Source: Suilimivivens sp009774465
Lineage (GTDB): Bacteria; Bacillota; Clostridia; Lachnospirales; Lachnospiraceae
Assembly: GCA_947382645.1 (NCBI GenBank)
Contig: CANDAE010000009.1
Location: 62,001 to 126,000, forward strand
Direction of reading: 5' to 3'
Length of the DNA: 64,000 bases
The notes beneath the pieces were generated by a model. That model was not told the origin of the DNA, ran no database searches, and worked only from the letters and a program-made list of their open reading frames with translations. Shown in pieces: positions 51,723 through 60,877 of this stretch; within the stretch, counting starts at the first letter, position 1; each line of letters starts with the position of its first letter. The translations under genes were made by a program, and so were the position numbers.

Positions 51723-53158
51723 TACATTCCTGCTCCCCTTAAGAAAGCTTCATACCCTCGTTTGGCTTCGTATACGTCCGCTTTGCTGGTAGCTTCCCAG
51801 GGCGCATGCATATTTAAAACTGCCACTCCACTGTCAATCACGTTCATGCCATACAGGGCAAGGATATAGGCAATTGTTCCGCCGCCGCCAAGGTCAACCT
51901 TCCCCAATTCTGCAGTCTGGAAATTCACTTCTTCCTTTTCAAAAATCTGACGGATATAGGCAAGATATTCCGCATTGGCATCATTGGAACCGGATTTTCC
52001 TCTGGAACCGGTAAATTTGTTAAATACCATGCCGCCGCCAAGATAAGCAACATTTTTCTTATCAAAGCTTGATGCAAAGGAAGGATCAAATGCACTGCTT
52101 ACATCTGAGGAAAGCATACAGGAGGAAGACAGACATCTTCTCACATTTAATTCAGAGTATTCACCGGTAAGGTTCATCACCTCTGCCACCATATTTTCAA
52201 AAAACTTTGACTGCATGCCGGTTGCTCCCACGCTGCCAATTTCTTCTTTATCCACCAGCAGACAGCAGGCAGTCCGCTCCGTATCCTCCACATCCACCAT
52301 TGCCTTTAAAGAGGTAAAGGCACACACTCTGTCATCCTGCCCATAGCCTAAAATCATACTGCGGTCAAGCCCGGCTTCTCTTGCCTTTCCGGCAGGAACC
52401 ACTTCCAGTTCTGCAGAAAGAAAATCTTCCTCTTCCACGTCATAGGTCTTCTTTAAAATATCAAGAATTCCTTTTTTAACTGCCTCTTTTGCCGATTCCT
52501 CATCCTTTTCATCCTCATTTTTCTTATCCGAATCATTTTTCTTTCCAAGAGTAACCGGCTTATTTCCTATGATAATATCGAGTGCTTCCCCTTCGATTAC
52601 TTTTCCAGCTTTCTTTTCCAACTGCTCCTGTGCCAGATGAATCAGAAGATCAGAAACAAAGAATACCGGATCATCCTCATTTTCACCAATATTAACCTCC
52701 ACTGTTGTCCCATCCTTTTTAATCATGACGCCATGAAGGGCAAGGGGAATTGTCACCCATTGATATTTTTTAACTCCTCCATAATAATGTGTGTCCAGAT
52801 AGGCAAAACCACCCTCCTCATAAAGAGGATTCTGTTTTACATCCAGTCTTGGGGAATCTATATGGGCGCCTAAAATGTTCATTCCTTCCGCCATAGGCTT
52901 TTTTCCGATTCGGAACATAACCACTGACTTATTCATACATACTGCATAAACCTTGTCGCCTGCACTTAAGGTTTCCCCTTTTTTGATTACCTCCTGTAAT
53001 TCACGGTACCCTTTCTTTTCCACCGCATTTACAATATAATCCACACATTCCCGCTCTGTTTTTCCTTCGTCAAGAAACTTTCTGTATTCTGCTGTAAACA
53101 CATCTACTTCCTTAAGCTGTTTCTCATTGTAGGTTTCCCACGTATTTTTCTTTTCCAT
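51722..53158 (-). CDS. apeB: M18 family aspartyl aminopeptidase
   Basis: 478 residues. Metal ligands of the M18/M42 fold are visible: His-Asp in GAHIDSPRLDVK, Glu pair in LVDKEEIGSVGATGM, and the C-terminal His in LNMHAPWEATSKADVYE. It is a cytosolic zinc aminopeptidase that releases N-terminal (often acidic) residues from peptides. A Lys/Glu/Asp-rich insertion (about residues 208-225, KKNDSDKKNEDEKDEE) looks species-specific. It lies 15 nt after pheT and overlaps queA. Confidence 0.94.
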   Translation of the reverse strand: MEKKNTWETYNEKQLKEVDVFTAEYRKFLDEGKTERECVDYIVNAVEKKGYRELQEVIKKGETLSAGDKVYAVCMNKSVVMFRIGKKPMAEGMNILGAHIDSPRLDVKQNPLYEEGGFAYLDTHYYGGVKKYQWVTIPLALHGVMIKKDGTTVEVNIGENEDDPVFFVSDLLIHLAQEQLEKKAGKVIEGEALDIIIGNKPVTLGKKNDSDKKNEDEKDEESAKEAVKKGILDILKKTYDVEEEDFLSAELEVVPAGKAREAGLDRSMILGYGQDDRVCAFTSLKAMVDVEDTERTACCLLVDKEEIGSVGATGMQSKFFENMVAEVMNLTGEYSELNVRRCLSSSCMLSSDVSSAFDPSFASSFDKKNVAYLGGGMVFNKFTGSRGKSGSNDANAEYLAYIRQIFEKEEVNFQTAELGKVDLGGGGTIAYILALYGMNVIDSGVAVLNMHAPWEATSKADVYEAKRGYEAFLRGAGM

Positions 53159-53172
53159 ATGCTTTCACTCCT

Positions 53173-55593
53173 TTACTGTCTTAATTCAATTCCGATACTT
53201 TCCAGCCCGTTCAGTATCTTTTTCATGGCAGAGGTTACATCATTTTCTTCCAGAGTTCTGTCTTTCGCCCGAAACACAATGGAATATGCCATAGACTTAT
53301 AGCCTTCCTGAATCTGTTCTCCCTCATAGATATCAAACAATTGATAACTTTCCAGCAGTTTACCGCCTCTTTGTTCAATCATTGCCTCGATTTGTCCTGC
53401 CATGATATTTTTCGGTACCACCATACTTAAATCCCTTGTAACCGCAGGGTATTTGGCAATTCCTTCATATTTTCTGTCAAAAGTGGCGTTCTTTGTAATA
53501 AGAGGCATATCAAGCACTGCAATATAAACTCTTGTTGAAATATCGTAATTATTACATACAATTGGATGAACTTCTCCCAGATATCCTACAACTTCTCCAT
53601 CATAAATAATATTTGCCATTCGTCCCGGATGAAGGAAGCTTTTTCCTGCTTCCGGATCATAACTGGTTTTCTTTTTCATTCCGACACATTCAAAAAGCTC
53701 TTCCACAACGCCCTTCATGGTATAGAAATCGCCCTCTCCATACATGCCCAGTGTTAACTGCATTCTTTCCTCCGGAAGCTCAGTTAAAGGAAACTGATGA
53801 GGCAGATAAATATTGCCAAGCTCATACAGTCTTACATCTTTATTTCTTCTATTATAATTTGTGGCAAGGGAGGTCAGCATTCCATTTAAGGATACGGTTC
53901 TCATAATGGAAAAGTCTTCCCCTAAGGGGTTTGCTATCACAATTGCCTTTCTAAGGGGCGAATCTTCAGAAATCAGCAGTTTGTCAAATACTTTGGGACT
54001 TTCAAAGGAATAGCACATTCCCTGTGAAAAACCATGATATTCCACAATATCTCTTGCCTTTTGCTCAATTCTTAGCTTATAGGAAAGCTTTCCTGCTGTA
54101 GCTTCTCCGTTAGGCAGTGTGGTAGGAATTTTATCGTAGCCGAAAAATCTTGCCACTTCCTCTGCGATATCTGCACAGCACCCCAAATCCTGCCTGCAGG
54201 TAGGCGCAATCAGTTCATTAGTGCTTTCATCATAGCGGATATCCAGCATTTTAAAAATATCCAGCATATCATTTACAGAAACATCTGTCCCCAGCAGACT
54301 ATTTATCCTGTCCGGTTCAAATTTAATTCTTGCTTCCTCTTTCATGGGCTGACACACATCTGCCATTCCGCCTACTACTTCGCCGCAGCCTAACTCCTGA
54401 ATCAACTGACATGCCCGGTTAATGGCTGCTTCTGCGTTGTGAGGATCAAGCCCTTTTTCAAACTTGCCGGAAGCGTCTGTCCGAAGCCCAAGCCTTTTGG
54501 CTGACTTACGAATATTGGCTCCATTAAAGGTAGCTGCTTCAAAGAGAACTGTTTTCACTTCATCTGTGATTTTACTGTTTTCTCCGCCCATAATGCCTGC
54601 AATGCCGATTTCCTTTTCCCCATCACAGATCATTAGAATATCCTTATCAAGTTTCCTTATCTGTTCATCCAGTGTCTGAAATTCATCTCCATCTTTGGCG
54701 CGCCTTACAATAATCTTATGGCCTGCTATGGTATCAAGGTCAAAGGCATGCATGGGCTGACCATACTCTTCCATTACATAGTTTGTAATATCCACCAGAT
54801 TATTGATGGGGCGGATTCCGCTTGCTGCAAGCCTTCTCTGCATCCATTCCGGTGAAGGTGCAATTTTAATGTTGGTACATACTCTCGCGCAGTATCTGGT
54901 ACATAAATCGGTATCCTGAACTTCTACGGAAATATAGTCGTTTATATTTTCTCCGTTTTCTTTTACACTGACCACCGGCGGAACAAAGGGCTTACGGAAG
55001 GTCGCCGCCGCTTCTCTTGCTATCCCAAGTACGCTATAGCAGTCTACCCGGTTGGACGTAATTTCATATTCAAACACAGTATCTCTAAGGCCAAGAACCT
55101 CCACCGCGTCTGCCCCTACCTGAACCTGGTCGGGGAAAATATAAATTCCCAGTTCCGGTGCATCCGGATACATGTTCCTGTCTGAGCCCAGCTCTTCAAT
55201 GGAACACATCATTCCATTTGACTCAACGCCTCTTAATTTCCCTGCCTTGATTGAAATTCCCTCTTCGGGCATTGGTCCTCCGTCATGGCCTCCTGCTACC
55301 TTTCCGCCATCTAATACTACAGGCACTTTATCTCCCTCTTTTACATTGGGGGCGCCTGTTACGATCTGGATGGTTTCCTTACCGATATTTACCTGACAGA
55401 CAATCAGTTTGTCGGCGTCGGGATGTTTTTCTATTTTTTCAATTCTTCCTACTACTATCTTTTCCAGATTTTTATCTAATCTTTCATAATTTTCTACCTT
55501 TGTTCCGGTGAGCGTCATTGCATCACAATATTCCTGGTCTGAACATGTAAGCTCCGGTACATAGGCTTTAATCCATGATAATGCTGTGTTCAT
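53173..55593 (-). CDS. pheT: Phenylalanyl-tRNA synthetase beta subunit
   Basis: About 806 residues with the full domain set: N-terminal tRNA-binding OB fold (VGRIEKIEKHPDADKLIVC), B3/B4 editing domain, B5 domain, catalytic-like domain and C-terminal anticodon-binding FDX-ACB (KYPAVTRDLSMVVPK). With PheS it charges tRNA-Phe. The frame opens at 55626, but AAGGA before ATG 55593 gives the usual MNTALSWIK start. It follows pheS by about 40 nt under the same T-box. Confidence 0.97.
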   Translation of the reverse strand: MNTALSWIKAYVPELTCSDQEYCDAMTLTGTKVENYERLDKNLEKIVVGRIEKIEKHPDADKLIVCQVNIGKETIQIVTGAPNVKEGDKVPVVLDGGKVAGGHDGGPMPEEGISIKAGKLRGVESNGMMCSIEELGSDRNMYPDAPELGIYIFPDQVQVGADAVEVLGLRDTVFEYEITSNRVDCYSVLGIAREAAATFRKPFVPPVVSVKENGENINDYISVEVQDTDLCTRYCARVCTNIKIAPSPEWMQRRLAASGIRPINNLVDITNYVMEEYGQPMHAFDLDTIAGHKIIVRRAKDGDEFQTLDEQIRKLDKDILMICDGEKEIGIAGIMGGENSKITDEVKTVLFEAATFNGANIRKSAKRLGLRTDASGKFEKGLDPHNAEAAINRACQLIQELGCGEVVGGMADVCQPMKEEARIKFEPDRINSLLGTDVSVNDMLDIFKMLDIRYDESTNELIAPTCRQDLGCCADIAEEVARFFGYDKIPTTLPNGEATAGKLSYKLRIEQKARDIVEYHGFSQGMCYSFESPKVFDKLLISEDSPLRKAIVIANPLGEDFSIMRTVSLNGMLTSLATNYNRRNKDVRLYELGNIYLPHQFPLTELPEERMQLTLGMYGEGDFYTMKGVVEELFECVGMKKKTSYDPEAGKSFLHPGRMANIIYDGEVVGYLGEVHPIVCNNYDISTRVYIAVLDMPLITKNATFDRKYEGIAKYPAVTRDLSMVVPKNIMAGQIEAMIEQRGGKLLESYQLFDIYEGEQIQEGYKSMAYSIVFRAKDRTLEENDVTSAMKKILNGLESIGIELRQ

Positions 55594-55632
55594 TTTTCTT
55601 CCTTTCTGGGGGGGATGCCCTGTCATTTTTTG

Positions 55633-56652
55633 TTAGAACTGTTTCAAAAACCTTATATCGTTTTCGTAGAGAAGACGCATGTCGTCTATTTCGTATTTTA
55701 AGAGGGCTATTCTTTCCAGCCCCACTCCAAATGCAAAGCCGGAGTACTTTTCCGGATCGATTCCGCTCATGGTCAGTACGTTGGGATGAACCATGCCGCA
55801 GCCTAAAATTTCAATCCAGCCGGAGCCTTTGCAGAAGCGGCACCCTTTTCCGCCGCATTTAAAGCAGGAAACATCCATTTCTGCGCTGGGTTCTGTAAAG
55901 TTAAAGTGGTGGGGACGGAATTTAACTTTTGTCTCTTCCCCAAACAGTTCTCTTGCAAACTCTGCAAGTGTGCCCTTTAAGTCTGCAAAGGTAATGTGTT
56001 TATCAATTACAAGTCCTTCTACCTGATGGAAGGATGGCGAATGGGTAGCATCCACTTCATCTGAACGGAAGACTCTGCCCGGCGCAATCATGCGGATAGG
56101 AAGTTTTCCTTTTTCCATTTCATGTACCTGGGTACCGGAAGTCTGTGTTCTAAGCAGGAAGTCACCGTTAATATAAAAGGTGTCCTGTTCATCCTTTGCA
56201 GGATGATCTGCGGGAATATTCAGTGCTTCAAAGTTATAGTAATCGGTTTCCACCTCTGGTCCTTCCACTACTTCATATCCCATACCGATAAAGATTCTTT
56301 CCACTTCTTCAAGGGCAATGGTGTTTGGATGGCGGTGCCCCATGTTTTTTTTCTTGGCAGGAAGGGTTACGTCAATGGTTTCGTTTTTCATTCTGCTTTC
56401 CAAAACTGCCCGTTCCATTCTTGCCTTTGCTTCTTCCAGGACAGACTCAATTTCCTGTCTTGTCTCGTTTACCATCTGACCGACTTTGGGACGGTCTTTT
56501 TCTGCTACATCCTTCATTCCTTTTAAGACAGCAGTTAATTCTCCCTTTTTGCCTAAATAGTTTACTCTGATCTCATTTAACTTATCTAAGGCATCGCTGT
56601 CCTGAATCTTTTTTAAGGCCTCTGCCTTAATCTGTTCTAATTTTTCTTTCAT
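55633..56652 (-). CDS. pheS: Phenylalanyl-tRNA synthetase alpha subunit
   Basis: 339 residues. N-terminal coiled coil (LEQIKAEALKKIQDSDALDK), then the class II catalytic core: GHRHPNTIALEEVERIF, motif 2 with RMIAPGRVFRSDEVDATHSPSFHQVEG, and motif 3 FAFGVGLERIALLKY (given in parts). A Cys cluster (CFKCGGKGCRFC) lies before motif 3. It is the first gene behind the T-box leader. Confidence 0.97.
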   Translation of the reverse strand: MKEKLEQIKAEALKKIQDSDALDKLNEIRVNYLGKKGELTAVLKGMKDVAEKDRPKVGQMVNETRQEIESVLEEAKARMERAVLESRMKNETIDVTLPAKKKNMGHRHPNTIALEEVERIFIGMGYEVVEGPEVETDYYNFEALNIPADHPAKDEQDTFYINGDFLLRTQTSGTQVHEMEKGKLPIRMIAPGRVFRSDEVDATHSPSFHQVEGLVIDKHITFADLKGTLAEFARELFGEETKVKFRPHHFNFTEPSAEMDVSCFKCGGKGCRFCKGSGWIEILGCGMVHPNVLTMSGIDPEKYSGFAFGVGLERIALLKYEIDDMRLLYENDIRFLKQF

Positions 56653-56689
56653 TGCCTTCTTCCTTTCCTTCCTTATTTTTCTTTACGCT

Positions 56690-56724
56690 AAAAATCCCCT
56701 GTGTGTTAAACACACAAGGGACGA
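56690..56724 (-). terminator. T-box-controlled terminator
   Basis: CGTCCCTTGTGTGTT / AACACACAGGGGA hairpin followed by UUUUU (56694-56690), placed right after the T-box sequence, which pairs with its 5' part in the antiterminator. Confidence 0.88.
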
Positions 56725-56965
56725 ATTTGATCCGCGGTACCACCCAGTTTCCTGCCAAAAGCAGACACTTCATTCACTTAACGCGTGTCACGTTCAGGCT
56801 TACCGACAGTGCATTCTACATAAATTATGCACCCTGTTCAGCCTGAAAGCTCCGGTGGGAAATTCACGAAATTATTTGAACTAAAGGAAGCTTTCAGCCA
56901 TCTGCCCCTCTCTCTGATAGAAAATAATCCGCTACTGTACACCTTCACAGCCTTTTTCTTAACTG
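56690..56965 (-). promoter_or_regulatory. T-box riboswitch (tRNA-Phe sensing) ahead of pheST
   Basis: The 335-bp gap upstream of pheS carries a T-box leader on the minus strand. The conserved T-box sequence GGGTGGTACCGCG is at 56745-56733, directly followed by the terminator. A long stem I region lies at about 56840-56950, with GAGAGAGG and a UUC at 56861-56859 as the likely Phe specifier codon. Uncharged tRNA-Phe would bind and favour the antiterminator, raising pheST expression. The leader promoter was not resolved. Confidence 0.9.
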
Positions 56966-56987
56966 ATTTCCTCAACTGACTTACATT

Positions 56988-57845
56988 TTAGCCAATCTTT
57001 TCTTTTCTGTCAATATGCTTTTTCCCCACAAAAAACTGAAAAGCCGGCTTAAAATAACGGTTCATATATGCCCCCGCCATAATGATATACATTGCGGCGT
57101 ACAGCCAGAGCATTAAAATAATAATTGTAGTCAGATTTCCATATGTAGTAAAGCCATTAAATACGTCTATATAAATGGAAAAAGCCCATGTCATCACACT
57201 CCATGCAACTGCTGCAAACACTGCCCCCGGAAGCTGCATTTTAAAGCCCTGCCTGGTTCCCGGTACATAAGCATACATCAGCGCAATTACTACCGTCAGT
57301 ACCGCCCATATAAAAAGGGACCTGAAATGTAAAAGTAAATCAAACAGATAAGAGGTTTGAGGAATGATCTCCTCAATCAATCCGATAATGGAATTTCCAA
57401 AAACCATAATCAATAAAGATAACAGCACCGCCGCTAAAAGCAATACAATATAGAAACATGCCGCCAGGCGCAGAAGCAGATAATTCCTGTTTTCCTCCAC
57501 ATCATTTACTGCATTCAGCCCCCGAAGTAATGCCAATACTCCTTTTCCAGCCGACCATAAAGTGGCAATCGCAGTGACAGAAATAATTCCTATGGATTTG
57601 TCATAAACATCTGCAATTATACTTGTCACCAGTGCATGCATGGCTTCCGGTGTAATCTGTCTCGCCGCATTCATCAAATTTGCCTCCGTAACCGGCGTGT
57701 AAGGCAAAATAGAGCAAAGCAACATAAGTGCCGGAATCAATGATAAAAAAAGGAAAAACGCAGTGCTTGCCGCAAAAGCGCTGATATTTTTTTTACTCAT
57801 TTGTTTTCCAAAATCATATCCGATAAATGCAAGTCGTCGTAACAT
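56988..57845 (-). CDS. YihY/BrkB family inner membrane protein
   Basis: 285 residues with about six membrane helices (e.g. AFAASTAFFLFLSLIPALML; LLVLLLAAVLLSLLIM-like stretch; AWSVMTWAFSIYIDVF) and the family pattern around GTRQGFKMQLPGAVFAAVAW. YihY/YfkH proteins are conserved integral membrane proteins once called RNase BN by error; the true role is unknown, possibly lipid or envelope transport. GGGG precedes the ATG. It lies between the SpoIID-like gene (23 nt) and the T-box leader and is probably co-transcribed with the former. Confidence 0.9.
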   Translation of the reverse strand: MLRRLAFIGYDFGKQMSKKNISAFAASTAFFLFLSLIPALMLLCSILPYTPVTEANLMNAARQITPEAMHALVTSIIADVYDKSIGIISVTAIATLWSAGKGVLALLRGLNAVNDVEENRNYLLLRLAACFYIVLLLAAVLLSLLIMVFGNSIIGLIEEIIPQTSYLFDLLLHFRSLFIWAVLTVVIALMYAYVPGTRQGFKMQLPGAVFAAVAWSVMTWAFSIYIDVFNGFTTYGNLTTIIILMLWLYAAMYIIMAGAYMNRYFKPAFQFFVGKKHIDRKEKIG

Positions 57846-57868
57846 GTATATTCCCCGATCACTTTAAA

Positions 57869-60256
57869 CTAATATAATTTATCAAGCTGGCTTCCCTGAA
57901 AGTAAAAGGAAAGAATACTCTCACAGTCTGCGTGAGAAAGCCCCATTGCCCTGGCGCCATTTTGGGACATTCCTACTCCGTGTCCGTATCCGCCACCAAT
58001 AATAGTATATCCTACCACATTTTTATCCTTTTTTACAACATCAATTATCAAATAGGCGCTTGGAAGCAATGAATTACCTGTGTACGGGGAATCATCCTGC
58101 CTGATCACCTCTCCTCCCTGATTTAAAATATATCTGATATTATACTCGGAAATCACTTTGTAAGTTCCTTTATCTGTCTCAATTAAAAGTTCATCTATAA
58201 CACCGCCTTCTTTCCGTTTTAAACATCTGATCTCATATACTTTTTTAAATTCCCGGGGCTCTTTTGATTCGTATAACTCAGGATCTTCCAAATTACCGCT
58301 ATCCCCTGTAAGGGTAAGAACTTTTCCCGGCGCTGCATGGAACCTCTCGCTGATTCTTTCAGAAAGCATGGAAATATCCAGTTCATCAACCTGATAGCTC
58401 CAGCGGAACCAGGGCTCTTCTCTTTCATATGCATTTTCATCCGTCCCGGTAATATATGCTCTAAAATTATCTTCCACAGAAAGTTCTTCCGGCGTATATG
58501 CCTTTTCTTCTTCCACGCCTTCCGCCTGTAATTCCTGTGTTTTTCCAATATAAACCGGATTTAAATAGGGAAACTGTTCCTTTTGTTCCTCATTCCATAC
58601 TCCTGCATCAGCGCCAAAACCGCAGGATGTAGAATAATAATAGGCGTTGACAGGCTCTCCCTCATACAAAAGCAATTCTCCGGCAGTTTCCTTCACTGCT
58701 TTGGTGGAATTCACATTTTCCGCAATATTATTGTAAACCTGATATCCCACACTGTCATCCACATGCGCCCCAAAGGCCGCATACCCCGGCTTTAACAGGT
58801 AACCATATCCATAAGTTCTGGCACAAACTGCCTGTGCCTTTAACGCTTCTATGGGGTAAGAAGCCGGCATCTCACTTGGTACCACAGAATACAAATACTC
58901 CTCCAGAAGCACTTCGTTAATAAGCACAAGCCCTTCTTTTGTCTTTACAATTTCCATTCTTCCTCTGTAAGCAGGCACTCCCTGGCTGCGCTCCATAGAA
59001 GCTACCTGAATCTTTGCGGTATTCACATCAGGAACGATCTCCATCCTGTCTCCTGAAAGATAATCACTGCCCGCTTCTACCATAACCTCCTGACCTGCCT
59101 CTATCTTTTCCTGTATTCTGTTTTCATAGTCACCATAATAAATGGTCATAGGCTCCTGACAGAACAGCCGGATACTCTCATGATATACACTGTTAAATCC
59201 GGTGGTTTTCAATACCACGCGGATGGTTTCCATTTTTTCTTTTCTTGCAAGTAAAAATGCGCACACTTTTCCATTTTCCAGTACAAAATCTGCAAAGTCA
59301 TAACCAATCATCAAATCTGATAATTCTGCTTTTTCCAGCCTTTCATAAAGCCTGTATCCCACATTTTCCTCATTAATTTCTAAAACTCCATACCCTTCCA
59401 GCTCCAGTTTTCCTTCCGAAAGCCCAAGCAGCTTTCCGCTGATCCGCTCTTCTTTAAGAGATATATCTGTAATTTCACCCTCATTAAAAGTAATATTCCC
59501 AATCTGCTCCCGAAGCAGCTTTATTTCTCCCTCCTGCATTTTATCCGCCTTCGCATATTCCCCTGAAATTTCAAATCCTTCATAAAAAAACTGAACTCTG
59601 TTTCCTTCTCCCTCCATGATCCAGACATTTTCCAAAACACTTTTATCCGGAAGAATCTCCATCAGCGTAAGCAAACGGTTTTCCCTCACATAAGCCTTTA
59701 CAGATACAAAATTTAAATCTGCAAAATCCTCTGAAACATACAAATATTCTTCCATATTTTTTCCAAGCAGACAGCCTTCATTTATCATCCTTTCCCCTAC
59801 AAGCTGTCTACTGCCGCAGAGAATATCCACTTTTTCTTCCGAAATGCTGCCTCCCAGTCCCAAAGAAGCCAGAATGACCTCATAGCCATTATACCAGTCC
59901 TTCTTTAAAACAAAGAATTCTTCTTTATATTTATTCTTATATAAAATCTTCTCCTTTTCATAAACCTGGTCTGTTCCCCCCAAAAGACCATCTAATATCT
60001 TCACATAAGTACCATAACTTAAATACTCTTCCGAGCCAGTCAGCATATGTATTTCTTCCATAAAGTCATTATCTGTATTTATGCCTGCCAGTCCAAGCTC
60101 ATTTACCAGTATCCACACATCTGACGAAGAAACAAATTCTCCTTCCGGCTGTTTTATCTGCAACACATTTTTATCCGTATCAATCAGCCATATGAACAAT
60201 ACGGTAAGTACAATTACCAACGCAAGCTTTACAAATATTCTAGTCTGCCTTTCCAT
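57869..60256 (-). CDS. SpoIID/LytB domain protein with large N-terminal region
   Basis: 795 residues. One N-terminal membrane anchor (FVKLALVIVLTVLFIWLI), about 420 extracellular residues without clear family, then a SpoIID domain: INEVLLEEYLYSVVPSEMPA with the catalytic Glu, ALKAQAVCARTYGYG, PVNAYYYSTSCGFGADAGVW, and the end GGGYGHGVGMSQNGARAMG. SpoIID is a lytic transglycosylase acting on stripped glycan during engulfment; this protein is longer than SpoIID itself and is better called a SpoIID/LytB-type wall enzyme. AAGGGG lies before the ATG. It starts just after the terminator of the ncRNA. Confidence 0.9.
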   Translation of the reverse strand: MERQTRIFVKLALVIVLTVLFIWLIDTDKNVLQIKQPEGEFVSSSDVWILVNELGLAGINTDNDFMEEIHMLTGSEEYLSYGTYVKILDGLLGGTDQVYEKEKILYKNKYKEEFFVLKKDWYNGYEVILASLGLGGSISEEKVDILCGSRQLVGERMINEGCLLGKNMEEYLYVSEDFADLNFVSVKAYVRENRLLTLMEILPDKSVLENVWIMEGEGNRVQFFYEGFEISGEYAKADKMQEGEIKLLREQIGNITFNEGEITDISLKEERISGKLLGLSEGKLELEGYGVLEINEENVGYRLYERLEKAELSDLMIGYDFADFVLENGKVCAFLLARKEKMETIRVVLKTTGFNSVYHESIRLFCQEPMTIYYGDYENRIQEKIEAGQEVMVEAGSDYLSGDRMEIVPDVNTAKIQVASMERSQGVPAYRGRMEIVKTKEGLVLINEVLLEEYLYSVVPSEMPASYPIEALKAQAVCARTYGYGYLLKPGYAAFGAHVDDSVGYQVYNNIAENVNSTKAVKETAGELLLYEGEPVNAYYYSTSCGFGADAGVWNEEQKEQFPYLNPVYIGKTQELQAEGVEEEKAYTPEELSVEDNFRAYITGTDENAYEREEPWFRWSYQVDELDISMLSERISERFHAAPGKVLTLTGDSGNLEDPELYESKEPREFKKVYEIRCLKRKEGGVIDELLIETDKGTYKVISEYNIRYILNQGGEVIRQDDSPYTGNSLLPSAYLIIDVVKKDKNVVGYTIIGGGYGHGVGMSQNGARAMGLSHADCESILSFYFQGSQLDKLY

Positions 60257-60285
60257 TTACATCCCCTTTTAAATTTTATGAAGTA

Positions 60286-60318
60286 AGAAAAGCAGCCCCT
60301 ATATGGGCTGCTTTTCTT
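60286..60318 (-). terminator. Terminator of the structured RNA
   Basis: AGAAAAGCAGCCC-N6-GGGCTGCTTTTCT, a perfect 13-bp stem with T-rich ends on both strands. It lies at the 3' end of the ncRNA and before the SpoIID gene. Confidence 0.85.
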
Positions 60319-60547
60319 CTGTCTCACAGGCTCCGCTATACACAGTTCCTGTTTTCATATCCCCAAAATGCCGGTTCCTGCCTTTTGACTCCTAGCCAAG
60401 CTAGGTGGGTAACCGCAATCTGTACTTTTGCCTTCCCTTCCAATCCTCAAAATGAGTGAGGGCTTGACAGCCATCAGACAATTTAGGAATCCCGTTGAAA
60501 GTATCTGTAGGTTCAAAACTAACAGGAGTTGTCGCACATTTCAGGTT
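60286..60547 (-). ncRNA. ssrS: Structured non-coding RNA, probably 6S RNA
   Basis: The stretch has no convincing ORF but has a near-consensus promoter at its 5' end and a strong terminator at its 3' end, about 260 nt apart. The 5' part CTCCTGTTAGTTTTGAACCT resembles the Firmicute 6S pattern GTTAGTT-N-ACCTA. ACTCCT near the 5' end can pair with AGGAGT near 60394, enclosing a long imperfect rod with an apical CCTCA/TGAGG hairpin, and CCTAGC-TTG-GCTAGG forms a small hairpin on the 3' side, as in 6S central bubbles. 6S RNA binds sigma-A RNA polymerase. It is longer than usual and I name the class with caution. Confidence 0.6.
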
Positions 60548-60553
60548 ATTTTT

Positions 60554-60582
60554 ATTATATCCAATCCTTTTTTAAAATACAA
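60554..60582 (-). promoter_or_regulatory. Promoter of the structured RNA
   Basis: TTGTAT (60582-60577), 17-nt spacer and TATAAT (60559-60554) on the minus strand. Confidence 0.78.
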
Positions 60583-60605
60583 CTGAAATTTAATTTGCTT
60601 TTTAT

Positions 60606-60797
60606 TTATTCTTTGATTTCATCAATATCTGTTAAATTTACACCGCAAACTTGCAGAATAGCTTTTAATGATAAATATTCTTTTTTTAGTTCTGCATATG
60701 TTTTTGCAGCGCCTTCCTCTTTTGCAAAATGCATATAACGTTGTATTTTCTTGAAATCCTCAATAGCAGCTTTCGCAACTTCTACACCAGTTGGCAT
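60606..60797 (-). CDS. Small hypothetical protein, 63 aa
   Basis: Starts MPTGVEVAKAAIEDFKKIQ and is soluble, helical and Lys/Glu-rich, with no recognised family. A very strong ribosome site (GGAGGTGAT, 8-nt gap from GGAGG) fixes the start at 60797 rather than 60812, and a good promoter stands at 60842-60870. It is certainly expressed from its own signals. It lies between the large surface-protein gene and the ncRNA. Confidence 0.8.
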   Translation of the reverse strand: MPTGVEVAKAAIEDFKKIQRYMHFAKEEGAAKTYAELKKEYLSLKAILQVCGVNLTDIDEIKE

Positions 60798-60841
60798 ATA
60801 TATCACCTCCACAGCAACAAAACGATTGTTTGGTTACATTC

Positions 60842-60870
60842 AGTATAACATGGACAAAACACAAAGTAAA
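60842..60870 (-). promoter_or_regulatory. Promoter of the 63-aa gene with overlapping dyad
   Basis: TTTACT (60870-60865), 17-nt spacer and TATACT (60847-60842). The dyad AGTAA-AC-TTACT (60865-60876) covers the -35 and could be an operator. Confidence 0.65.
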
Positions 60871-60877
60871 CTTACTC

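Noticed and set aside
60355..60537. 60-codon minus-strand open frame in the ncRNA region
   Set aside because: No ribosome site, and the sequence lies within a structured RNA with its own promoter and terminator.
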